Assembly: GCA_035593725.1 (NCBI GenBank)
Contig: DAOSZN010000058.1
Span: 1 to 7,496, forward strand
Reading direction: 5' to 3'
DNA from: UBA4971 sp029551185
GTDB lineage: Bacteria > Bacillota > SHA-98 > UBA4971
DNA: 7,496 nucleotides
In this document: positions 1-6,086 of the stretch, piece after piece
How positions within the stretch are numbered: position 1 is the stretch's first letter
How the letters are laid out: each line of letters begins with the position of its first letter
Position numbers and translations under genes: made by a program
Notes under the pieces: model-generated
The model's database searches: none
Told to the model about the DNA's origin: nothing
What the model saw: only the letters and a program-made list of their open reading frames with translations

Positions 1-26
1 AAATTAAGGCATGGCTGCAAAAAATG

Positions 27-43
27 TGGTCGAGAATCGACCA
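27..43. repeat. Perfect short hairpin near the left edge
   Basis: TGGTCGA and TCGACCA form a perfect 7-bp inverted repeat around a GAA loop. No T-run follows on either strand, so it is not a clear terminator. It lies next to insertion-sequence-like repeats and may belong to the same mobile-element remnant. No recognisable protein was found in any frame of positions 1-70. Confidence 0.4.
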
Positions 44-64
44 TCTCCTTCTTACAGCGACAGC

Positions 65-205
65 GGAAGTAAGGATGATTTCGTATAAATGGGGAGTGTG
101 GATAATTTTGTGTAAATGGTTTTTCTATCGTTATGATTGAGACTGTAGAGACGACTTTACTGAAAGTGGGGGATGTTTTACGCTTAACAGGATATTTTAC
201 GCTCA
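65..205 (+). mobile_element. Insertion-sequence end-like repeats (remnant)
   Basis: Two sets of imperfect direct repeats are visible. The first set is 74-92 and 101-119 (GATGATTTCGTATAAATGG versus GATAATTTTGTGTAAATGG, 16 of 19 identical), extending leftward to give copies of about 28 bp with a 27-base period. The second set is 171-186 and 190-205 (GGATRTTTTACGCTYA, 14 of 16 identical). Sequences ending in TTTTGTGTAAA resemble terminal repeats of IS256-family elements, and several short copies in a row are typical of IS21-family ends. The family therefore cannot be fixed. No transposase is readable in the window, so this is probably an isolated element end or the edge of an element lying to the left. 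Positions 120-235 otherwise contain nothing recognisable. Confidence 0.4.
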
Positions 206-236
206 CCTCTTCGGGAATCTGCGTAATACTAAACCT

Positions 237-285
237 AAGACCGGACCCTTGAGTATAATGTTTATCTTCTCAGGGATCCGGTCTT
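237..285 (-). terminator. Hairpin after the P5C dehydrogenase gene
   Basis: AAGACCGGACCC (237-248) pairs with GGGATCCGGTCTT (273-285), giving a 12-bp stem with one bulged base and a 24-nt loop. It begins five bases after the dehydrogenase stop codon. That position suggests a transcription terminator or a 3'-end stabiliser for that gene. The T-tract on the minus strand is poor (CTTAGGTTTAG), so it is not a textbook intrinsic terminator. The region to the left carries no minus-strand gene. Confidence 0.5.
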
Positions 286-289
286 TCAG

Positions 290-1855
290 TTACTGCGTAG
301 CTTCTGAAATTGCCTTTGCCTGCATAAAGAGGAGTAGATAATCAGGGCCTCCTGCTTTGCTGCAAGTACCACTCATGTTGAATCCTCCGAAGGGATGAAC
401 CCCCACCAACGCGCCAGTACAATGCCTGTTAAGATAGAGATTCCCGACATGTACCTTGTCCTTGGCAATCTCCAATCGCATTCTGTCCCTGCTGTAGACA
501 GACGCGGTGAGGCCATATTCGGTGCAATTGGCAATCTCCACAGCATGGTCATAGCTGTCTGCCCGAATAAATGCAAGAACAGGCCCAAAGATCTCCTCTT
601 GAGCTACACGCGCATAAGGGGATAGACCTTCTATGACAGTAGGTTCAATGTAGTATCCCACACCGGAGCTTGAGCCTCCGCCCTCTACTATTCTGCCTTC
701 CTTATGACCAATCTCGATGTAATCTAAGATCTTTTCGTAGGCTCTATCGTCAATCACGGCGTTGACGTCGCAGTTAGCCTTCGCTTCTCCTACGGTCAGT
801 TCACTTGTCATTTTGCACACCTTCTCAAGAACTTCATCGTACACCGAATCTACGATTATCGCCCTTGAACAGGCTGAACACTTCTGTCCCTGGTACCCGA
901 AGGCCGACTTGACTATCCCTGTAGCTGCCTTATCCAAATCAGCCGTCTCATCAACAATGATACAGTCTTTGCCTCCCATCTCCGCCACTACACGCTTGAT
1001 CCATATCTGCCCCGCCTGACACTTGGCAGCAGCCTCATTAATCCTCAGGCCGACGTCCTTAGAACCGGTGAAGTTGATAAACCTGATTTGCGGATGCTGA
1101 ACCAAGTAGTCGCCTATCGTTCTGCCACTGCTTGGCAGGTAATTGATGACGCCCGGAGGAAAACCGGCCTCCTCCACGAGATCCATCAGCTTGGCAGCGA
1201 TCACCCCGGCGGTGTTGGCAGGCTTTATGATGACAGTGTTTCCGGATACTACTGCAGCAGTCGTCATCCCTGTGAGAATTGCCAACGGGAAATTCCAAGG
1301 ACTTATAATCACCCCAACGCCAAGGGGTATGTAACGTTGCATATTATACTCAGTAGGATGCGGGTATACCTGATTCAAGCCATCACATCGAATCATCTCC
1401 CGCGCGTAGTATTCGCAGAAGTCTATCGCCTCAGCCACATCAGCGTCCGCCTCCGCCCAGTTCTTGCCTACCTCGAAAACCAGCCAAGCTGCAAGCTCAC
1501 TCTTACGCTCACGCATTATCGTAGAGAGTCTCAGTAAAGTGGCAACACGTCCTTCAGCCGGAACCTTGCGCCAAGTCTCGAAAGCCTTCCAGGCCTCCTC
1601 CACAGCCAGTTCGGCATGGGACCTGTCAGCCTGAGCTACGTAGCCTACTGCTTGCTCATGAACGCATGGATTAACTGATGCAACTCTGCAATCCGTTTCC
1701 ATGCGTTTCCCTGCAATTATCAGGGGATAATAACGTCCGAGTTCCGCTTCGACGCGAGCAAGAGCATTTGCCATTCTGTCGCGGTTTGAAGGGACGGAAA
1801 AATCGAGCAAAGGTTCATTGGAAAACTGCCTCAATGTGATAGGCCCCTTTCTCAT
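290..1855 (-). CDS. rocA: L-glutamate gamma-semialdehyde dehydrogenase (1-pyrroline-5-carboxylate dehydrogenase)
   Basis: This NAD-dependent aldehyde dehydrogenase oxidises glutamate semialdehyde/P5C to glutamate in proline and arginine breakdown, in the cytoplasm. Assignment rests on strong resemblance along the whole length to Bacillus RocA (about 515 aa; here 521 aa). Seen in the sequence, counting from the chosen start: PWNFP with its Asn near 188, FTGSKDVG near 262-269, EMGGKD with the general-base Glu near 292, GQKCSACSR with the catalytic Cys near 326, EEIFGPV near 420, and the C-terminal HPFGGFNMSGT and KAGGPDYLLLFMQAK blocks. The start at 1855 gives the family length and follows GGGGCAGGGG, though with short spacing. 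The frame stays open to 1996. An ATG at 1972, preceded by a better AAAGGAG nine bases upstream, would add 39 residues without known homology. The usual GP before VID is replaced by NA, but no frame damage is visible. It stands alone, with no proline dehydrogenase gene nearby. Confidence 0.95.
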   Translation of the reverse strand: MRKGPITLRQFSNEPLLDFSVPSNRDRMANALARVEAELGRYYPLIIAGKRMETDCRVASVNPCVHEQAVGYVAQADRSHAELAVEEAWKAFETWRKVPAEGRVATLLRLSTIMRERKSELAAWLVFEVGKNWAEADADVAEAIDFCEYYAREMIRCDGLNQVYPHPTEYNMQRYIPLGVGVIISPWNFPLAILTGMTTAAVVSGNTVIIKPANTAGVIAAKLMDLVEEAGFPPGVINYLPSSGRTIGDYLVQHPQIRFINFTGSKDVGLRINEAAAKCQAGQIWIKRVVAEMGGKDCIIVDETADLDKAATGIVKSAFGYQGQKCSACSRAIIVDSVYDEVLEKVCKMTSELTVGEAKANCDVNAVIDDRAYEKILDYIEIGHKEGRIVEGGGSSSGVGYYIEPTVIEGLSPYARVAQEEIFGPVLAFIRADSYDHAVEIANCTEYGLTASVYSRDRMRLEIAKDKVHVGNLYLNRHCTGALVGVHPFGGFNMSGTCSKAGGPDYLLLFMQAKAISEATQ

Positions 1856-2247
1856 GTTGCCCCTGCCCCCATCCGGCACCTGCAAATAGAAAAGCTCGCA
1901 TCTTTCACGAGCGCATGTCCCATGTGAAGCCCGCTGCCAAATAACGCGACCTGACGGCAAACGCCGAAACATGTGTCTGCGCTCCTTTCCGAACACGGGA
2001 GGCCAAGCCGTTTCCAGCCAGACCCTTGGGCAACCTTATTTATATAGTTGCCACCGGCCGAACCCTCTCCGGGCATTGCCTGGTAAGAAGGAATGGCTCG
2101 GAGACGCTATACATCAAGTTCGACATGAACAGCAGGAATCCTACAACTTCCCGTTGAACAGCATTTGTGTTTTTGCTTTTTGCTGCGCCTACTTTAAACT
2201 TAGATTTGAGGAGAAACTCATGAAACCGTTGACGTCAGGAATCAGCC
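1856..2247. other. Intergenic region upstream of rocA
   Basis: This stretch separates the dehydrogenase from the TRAP permease remnant and holds no convincing gene. On the minus strand the only strong translation signal is AAAGGAG at about 1982-1988, ahead of an in-frame ATG at 1972. AT-rich TATATAAATA occurs near 2037-2046, but no -35 element lies at a proper distance. No terminator was seen after the permease remnant. Open frames here on both strands lack homology and good ribosome binding sites. Confidence 0.5.
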
Positions 2248-2700
2248 CTAAAGGACTGCGTTCCTGTCATCTTTACTTACTCGCGACACAATGTACACCA
2301 AAGCCATGAGAGCCAGGCCTCCAAGATCAGTAGCCCATCCCGGAACAATCAGCAATAGCGCTGCCAGAAAAGCGGCCACCCGGCACCACCATGGGAGCCG
2401 TCTTCGAAGCCAACCTTCGATGGCAACTGCCAAAGCGAAGACCCCGAGTATCGATGTGCAAACCACCAATAACAACTCATACCAATGCCCTTCCAAAAGC
2501 AGTGCACCGTTATAAACAAACATGAAAGGAACAATGAAGCCTGCCATACCCAGTTTCCATGCACTCCATCCAGTCTTCATCGGGTTGGCATCGGCTATGC
2601 CCGCTGCAGCATAGGCAGACAAGGCTACAGGGGGCGTGATGAATGAAAGACATGCAAAATACAACACGAACAGGTGCGCTGCCACAGGCTGAACACCCAG
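2248..2700 (-). pseudogene. TRAP transporter fused permease, C-terminal fragment
   Basis: About 150 residues match the C-terminal end of fused 4TM/12TM TRAP transporter permeases of the TAXI type, inner-membrane proteins that import organic acids using an ion gradient. The diagnostic block is LGVQPVAAHLFVLYFA, followed by LSFITPPVALSAYAAAGIA, and then GFIVPFMFVYNGALLL. About four hydrophobic segments follow the entry point, and the natural stop is intact. Full-length members exceed 600 residues, so some 450 or more residues are missing. Reading upstream in frame, homology stops near 2700 and a TGA follows about eight codons further out. A GTG at 2685 could serve as a start but gives only a fragment. 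No TAXI substrate-binding protein is present. The gene was cut at its 5' side, and a different gene remnant on the other strand starts within 60 bases. Confidence 0.85.
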
Positions 2701-2754
2701 TGTAAAAGGAGAGTGGGTCTTTCATGTCCAACCTGCGCGAATAGACGCGCGAAA

Positions 2755-2906
2755 AATGGATTCTATGCTAAGGGAACAGCCATCCCTGATTCAGATGTTG
2801 ATATAGCTGTTATCGTAGAAAACTGGACGGCGATTATGGGGATAAGCAGCCTAAACTGCTCAAGCTTGGTGGCTTCGTCAAAACTACAATTCTTCTGTTT
2901 CTTTGA
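2755..2906 (+). pseudogene. MNT-type nucleotidyltransferase fragment, frameshifted
   Basis: The frame at 2755-2820 reads GFYAKGTAIPDSDVDIAVIVE. This matches the active-site block of small DNA polymerase beta-like nucleotidyltransferases (MntA/MNT family, usually GSYAKGTA..DSDIDIAV), including the paired metal-binding Asp residues. At 2818-2823 the run GAAAAC lacks one A. In the next frame the sequence continues as LDGDYGDKQPKLLKL, which fits the normal continuation of the family (V-E-K-L-D). It then degenerates and reaches TGA at 2904-2906. The conserved GS is GF here, and the N-terminal helix and C-terminal part are missing. Intact relatives are about 100-140 residues and often pair with HEPN toxins. 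No HEPN gene is visible. Recognition is by motif only. Confidence 0.7.
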
Positions 2907-2988
2907 AAAAGCACTGTAGGTGCCCATTAGGAAGCAGTGTTGCCACCTGATAATCAAAAATGTACAATACTAATCAAGAGAATCAAAA

Positions 2989-3157
2989 GGAGAAGGAAAT
3001 ACCACAGCCCATCTGAAGGCAAACTATATGGGAAGCAGTGCAACGGTTATTCATTGAAAACGGCAAGCTCTTATTGGGAACATGGCGGGGCATATATTTC
3101 TGTGAGTTTAACGAACCAAGGAATAGAAGTTGCTTGATCAAAATACTTCCGGGCTGA
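2989..3157 (+). pseudogene. YjbQ/UPF0047 family protein, C-terminal fragment, frameshifted
   Basis: Positions 2989-3051 read GEGNTTAHLKANYMGSSATVI. After a one-base shift near 3049-3053, the sequence continues as IENGKLLLGTWRGIYFCEF, then NEPRNRSCLIKILPG and a TGA at 3155-3157. Together these match the C-terminal half of the UPF0047/YjbQ family (about 130-140 aa; some members are annotated as secondary thiamine-phosphate synthase), including the signature H-x-K-x(3)-G-S-S and the L-L-L-G-T-W-x-x-I-F/Y-x-E-F block. The N-terminal half, with its PHTTAA motif, is absent, and a TAA lies in frame at 2971. The piece is therefore truncated and frameshifted. It follows the nucleotidyltransferase remnant on the same strand with no functional link. 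Confidence 0.8.
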
Positions 3158-3279
3158 TCCGATGTCCAACTCAATAATTCTACTTATGTCTTAGCCCTTT
3201 CCTTCTAGGTCATTTGGCCATGAATCTTCCCTCTAACGTTTTATCATGCGTCCCAATATTCCTTAGAAGAATGTTAGCT
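3158..3279. other. Short AT-rich gap between two broken genes
   Basis: No recognisable gene or terminator was found. On the minus strand, a 30-codon ORF (3210-3302) starts inside the end of the methyltransferase frame. It has no ribosome binding site and no homology that I recognise. Confidence 0.4.
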
Positions 3280-3846
3280 TCATTTCTTTCTTGCGTTTGC
3301 ATATGTGCGTGATTTCTTAATTGACATGAAAACAAAATAGCCATTTAGCTCCCAAATCCTAACCCCGCCAAATATCGATTTTAGTTTATTCTCATACCAT
3401 TCTTTTCTTCTCGTTACCATATACATTCTTCCGCCAATGGATAACCTGTTAAAACCTTTTTCAATGAACATTTTGGCTACAGAAAAATCTGTATGATATG
3501 GCGGGTTAGATAATACCACAGTAAAATCCGTTTCATCTAGGTTAGCAAAACCATCGCTCTTTTATATTTTTACTCCTTGAACGTTGTTCAACTGGCAATT
3601 CTTCCTTGACAATCGTATGGCTTCTTCATCAATATCTACCATGACAACATTGTGATCACCAATGATCTTAGCAGCTAAAATACCAACAACACCATATCCA
3701 CAGCCTAGATCCAAAACCTTATCGGTTTCCTGAAAATCCACAACAGACAACATGGATAAGGTACCTGAATCAATACCTTTTGGTGAAAACACACCTGCAC
3801 TTGTTTCAAAAACCAAGTCAATGCCCTTTATGTTCGTCTTAATCAT
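3280..3846 (-). pseudogene. RsmC-like class I SAM-dependent methyltransferase interrupted by one stop codon
   Basis: One continuous frame of 188 residues is broken only by a TAA at 3562-3564 (codon 95). The N-terminal part carries motif I, VLDLGCGYGVVG (residues 44-55), and the acidic MVDIDEEA strand near 69-76. The part after the stop carries SNPPYHTDF (N114-Y117), the NPPY/F motif of amino-group methyltransferases acting on rRNA or DNA bases, and then GFNRLSIGGRMYMVTRRKEW. Members of this short family, related to the C-terminal domain of RsmC (16S rRNA guanine-N2 methyltransferase), are about 190-200 aa, so the length is complete apart from the stop. The two halves fit without a frame change, so a single substitution is enough to explain the break. 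The upstream GAAAGAAGAAG is a weak ribosome binding site. Both halves are well preserved, so the inactivation looks recent, or it could be a sequencing error. TAA is not a known site of Sec or Pyl insertion. Confidence 0.85.
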
Positions 3847-4195
3847 GGCTTATATCTTCTTCTTTCCCTAAATACCCTATTATCGTCTTTGGCTATCTTA
3901 ATCACTTGCCGTGCTCACGATAGGCCGGCCACGAGGCTCAACACAACGACTAACGGTGCGGTGATTACCGGCGTCTATGAACCCTGCTGAGGAAAGGCTG
4001 ATAACCTCCGTAGCCTAAGTCGAACACTACGGTCCCTGCAACAGAGCAGGTCTAGGAATGTTTATCGCTCCTCATGAGCCTAGTCTGAGACATATCCGAG
4101 CCAGTTAGCCGCCTACCGGCAGCACATGGAAAAGCTGATTCTAAGTCAACAGAACATCTTTATAGCTACAAAGGCAAATACCCATATCAACCTAT
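3847..4195 (-). other. Gene-free structured block, possible non-coding RNA or mobile-element end
   Basis: No gene spans this region, and stops are frequent in all frames. On the minus strand it is rich in local inverted repeats. CCTGC-TCTGTT-GCAGG lies near 4034-4050. CCGTAG-(13)-CTACGG lies near 4007-4032. A long-range GCCGG/CCGGC pair spans about 3925-3972. Its base composition is higher in GC than the AT-rich gene remnants to its left, and the transition lies near 3905. This could be the RNA-bearing non-coding end of an IS110-like element or another structured RNA. Neither a transposase nor a known riboswitch signature was found. From 3905 to 3843 a short open frame reads VIKIAKDDNRVF and ends by overlapping the methyltransferase ATG, so it may be the tail of a lost upstream gene. 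Positions 4141-4195 are AT-rich with nothing recognisable. Confidence 0.35.
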
Positions 4196-5326
4196 TCAAT
4201 GCTTGAGTCTACTGTTTATCTCCTCCGGACTCTGTTTTCTTTCACCTTGGCTCTCGGCCCAGGCTTTCATGTTTTCATGCTCAGGATCTGTATCGTCTGC
4301 CATGACTCGTATGTATTCCATATATCCACCGATCCCACCTACATCCTCCGGAGGCCTTTCGCCCCTTCCATCTAGGTAAGTCACCTCAAATGCGTCGGAA
4401 CGCACTGTCTTTTCAAGTGTTATCGTGTGATTCCATGAATCACCCAAATCATACGTGTACGTGACTTCCTCATGATCGGGGAAAATGTCTTTGAGTGCCG
4501 TGAACCGTTCCTCGAGGATATCGCAAGAGTTAACGTCAAACCATTGTAATGTCTCAAGATCTTCGCCCATTACTATCTGCTTTACCTTTGACCCCTGCCT
4601 TCTGGCTTCGAACATGTGAAGGTGATATCCATGCCAGTCAAAGACTGTCTGAATAACATCGTGCAGATGCAGAAAGGAGAGGACTGACGGCACCAAAACT
4701 CTTCTCCATATATCAAATCCTTCTATTTCAATCTGTACCCTCAGTTGATATAGCTCTACGTCTAGAACTGATTGACAAATGCCATTCCCATCCTCATCAA
4801 GGTAACTCTCAAGACACTCAATCATCTTCTTGATGGGAACAAAGTAATCATTACTCGATGAGCCCTGAAGAAGTCGTCCCGCTGAGATACTGATGTACCT
4901 TTGAATCAATGTACTTTCATCCAGACAGTGCTGCATGGCGCCTACTTCATAGACCGTCCGATTGAGCCTGGCGATCATGCTTCGGTTTGTCGTTTTCGAA
5001 AACTCAATCTCCCCAGCAGCCGCCATGTACCTTTCAATAACGGTTTCACAGATGCCTTCCATACGCAATGCCACAACAATAGCCTCCCGAATAAGGCCTT
5101 TCATCCTGGCAAGGTCCTTTGACCTCGGCCTGTATATGACCACAGGATATCTTGTTGCATTATTCATCAACACAATGGCTTTTCTCCTGTCAATATTGAC
5201 TAAGTTAGCTTGCCAGGCCGTCAAGGCACGGGGCAACTCTTCGTAGCCCTCCGGAGATTTCAGTTCGCTTGGGTTAATTCCTGCCTTATCCAGCAAGGCT
5301 TTTGTACATTGAATAAGCACATGCAT
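4196..5326 (-). CDS. DUF6933-like and pRiA4b ORF-3-like two-domain protein
   Basis: This is an intact protein of 376 residues with two parts. Residues 1-130 (LIQCTKALL, WQANLVNIDRRKAIVLMNNATRYPV, then KTTNRSMIARLN) resemble DUF6933, a domain of unknown function. Residues about 192-360 match the plasmid pRiA4b ORF-3 family (PF07929, sometimes labelled IS1096 TnpR passenger): YQLRVQIEIEGFDIWRRVLVP, the HDVIQTVFDWHGYHLHMFE block, YTYDLGDSWNHTITLE, and GERPPEDVGGIGGYMEY. No signal peptide or membrane segment is visible, so it is probably cytoplasmic. Biochemical function is unknown for both domains, and the resolvase label is not supported by any resolvase motif here. The chosen ATG at 5326 begins at the first conserved residues. 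AGGGGTG touches this ATG, so GTG at 5320, or TTG at 5350, may be the real start. The gene stands alone, with long non-coding stretches on both sides. Confidence 0.85.
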   Translation of the reverse strand: MHVLIQCTKALLDKAGINPSELKSPEGYEELPRALTAWQANLVNIDRRKAIVLMNNATRYPVVIYRPRSKDLARMKGLIREAIVVALRMEGICETVIERYMAAAGEIEFSKTTNRSMIARLNRTVYEVGAMQHCLDESTLIQRYISISAGRLLQGSSSNDYFVPIKKMIECLESYLDEDGNGICQSVLDVELYQLRVQIEIEGFDIWRRVLVPSVLSFLHLHDVIQTVFDWHGYHLHMFEARRQGSKVKQIVMGEDLETLQWFDVNSCDILEERFTALKDIFPDHEEVTYTYDLGDSWNHTITLEKTVRSDAFEVTYLDGRGERPPEDVGGIGGYMEYIRVMADDTDPEHENMKAWAESQGERKQSPEEINSRLKH

Positions 5327-5550
5327 CACCCCTAAGCAGATATGGAACAAGTAATACTTCTTTCCGGCATTTTCTCTTCCTGCATCAGCAAGTCATTTTG
5401 TTAATATCTGATCTTCATCCCCTATTCTCTCTTTTTGTAAACCCCTAGGTCATCCTGGAAATCGCCCCTTTAGGGAAGTGGGGTCTTGAGCGTCCTTGCT
5501 GAACTATGCTAAATAATTAGAAGTGTGCTATTATGGAGGTGTTTTGGGCG
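5327..5550. other. Gap between the pRiA4b-like gene and the AbrB tail fragment
   Basis: No gene was found. The minus-strand side would carry the promoter of the pRiA4b-like gene, but no convincing -35/-10 pair was seen. On the plus strand, TTGAGC (near 5487) and TAAATA (near 5510) lie about 18 bases apart and could form a weak promoter for the following fragment. CGCCCC/GGGG repeats near 5464-5483 form only a short imperfect hairpin. Confidence 0.3.
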
Positions 5551-5695
5551 ATGGTATCATTCATTGATGAGTTTGAAGACCTTATCCTAAGAGACATGCA
5601 GAAGGAAGGATACGAGGCTGAAGAAGAAGAGCTATGTGGAAGTACTTCAATCCGCACTGAAAGAGCAATTAGGCATACGGAAGAATGAACAATAA
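5551..5695 (+). pseudogene. Detached C-terminal tail of an AbrB-type antitoxin, frameshifted
   Basis: The frame starting at ATG 5551 reads SFIDEFEDLILRDMQKEGYE. This aligns with FFSDLEDLIRRDLINEGYS in the toxin-binding tail of the intact antitoxin at 6087-6434 (about 10 of 18 positions identical). No SpoVT/AbrB DNA-binding domain precedes it; a TAG lies in frame at 5518. After the GAA-repeat near 5620-5631, the original frame becomes odd (CGSTSIRTERAIRHTEE, stop 5686-5688). The next frame continues more plausibly as KKKSYVEVLQSALKEQLGI and ends at TAA 5693-5695. GGAGGTG lies nine bases before the ATG, so a 45-residue peptide could still be translated. It could also be a genuine small gene. 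It runs towards the AbrB-RelE operon on the other strand. Confidence 0.5.
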
Positions 5696-5801
5696 GAAAG
5701 TACGGCGGCTGGCAGTAGGGTTTGCACTGCGCAAGGGGTTCGGACAGAAAGATTGTGGGAATGAATGCAATGATCTCATCCACATCTTCAATGTAAGTGC
5801 A
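5696..5801. other. Short gap before the RelE toxin
   Basis: A plus-strand ORF (5685-5819, 44 residues, starting MNNKKVRRLAVGF) fills the gap and overlaps the 3' end of the toxin gene. It has no ribosome binding site and no recognised family, and could be random. No intrinsic terminator was seen after the toxin stop. Confidence 0.3.
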
Positions 5802-6086
5802 TTACAATCGGCGCTTTAACTCATTGTAGAAGTTCTCCCGAGTACCAATATGGATTATGTGGATTTCAACTTGATCGTGAAGTGCACGATAAACAATTCG
5901 GTATTCAGTTTTGTGGTGGTAAATGTTCAGCTTGCGGAGCTCGGCTAAATTGCCTGATAAGGGAATCCCTAAAGTAGGTTTCTGGGAAAGCACCTCTAAA
6001 CTATCGAGTATTTTCTTGACTACCGGCTTATCTAGCTTTTTCAAGTTCTTTCTCACGCTATTCGGAACAATGATGGTATACATCAT
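5802..6086 (-). CDS. RelE/ParE family toxin
   Basis: This 94-residue protein has the size and layout of the RelE/ParE superfamily of type II toxins, which are mostly ribosome-dependent mRNA endonucleases or gyrase poisons. Visible features are the N-terminal YTIIVPNSVRKNLKKLDKPV helix region, the GIPLSGNLAELRKLNIYHHKTEYRIVYRA core with its Arg-Leu strand and YRIVY strand, and the C-terminal IHIIHIGTRENFYNELKRR. The basic and His/Arg/Tyr residues expected of an RNase-type member are present (H, R and Y in the last 20 residues), but the target cannot be read from sequence. Its first ATG directly abuts the TAA of the antitoxin gene, and a second ATG follows at once. AGAGG about eight bases upstream is the ribosome binding site. 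The two genes are therefore tightly coupled, with antitoxin first. The gene looks intact. Confidence 0.9.
   Translation of the reverse strand: MMYTIIVPNSVRKNLKKLDKPVVKKILDSLEVLSQKPTLGIPLSGNLAELRKLNIYHHKTEYRIVYRALHDQVEIHIIHIGTRENFYNELKRRL

Noticed and set aside
1088..1537. Plus-strand ORF of 149 codons
   Set aside because: It is wholly antisense to the well-supported dehydrogenase and has no recognisable motifs.
1886..1936. Sigma-54-like TGGCAGC-GGGC-TTCAC on the minus strand upstream of rocA
   Set aside because: rocA genes in Bacillus use sigma-54, so this was checked. The -12 GC is replaced by CA, which normally abolishes recognition.
1852..2076. Minus-strand ORF of 74 codons ending in an ATGA overlap with the rocA start
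   Set aside because: It has no ribosome binding site, no recognised homology and a composition unlike protein. The overlap is probably chance.
1971..2309. Plus-strand ORF of 112 codons between rocA and the TRAP remnant
   Set aside because: There is no ribosome binding site or known domain, and it overlaps the 5' end of one gene and the 3' end of another on the opposite strand.
3210..3302. Minus-strand ORF of 30 codons overlapping the methyltransferase end
   Set aside because: It has no ribosome binding site and no recognised similarity, and is too short to support.
3562..3564. Recoding of the methyltransferase stop as selenocysteine or pyrrolysine
   Set aside because: The codon is TAA, which is used for neither, and no downstream insertion element is apparent.
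5517..5783. Minus-strand ORF of 88 codons rich in Ser and Ile
   Set aside because: It is antisense to the antitoxin tail fragment, and its Ser-rich run is the complement of the GAA repeats.
5685..5819. Plus-strand ORF of 44 codons (MNNKKVRRLAVGF...)
   Set aside because: It has no ribosome binding site or family, and overlaps the end of the RelE gene. It was considered as a toxin remnant following the antitoxin tail but has no RelE or PIN motif.
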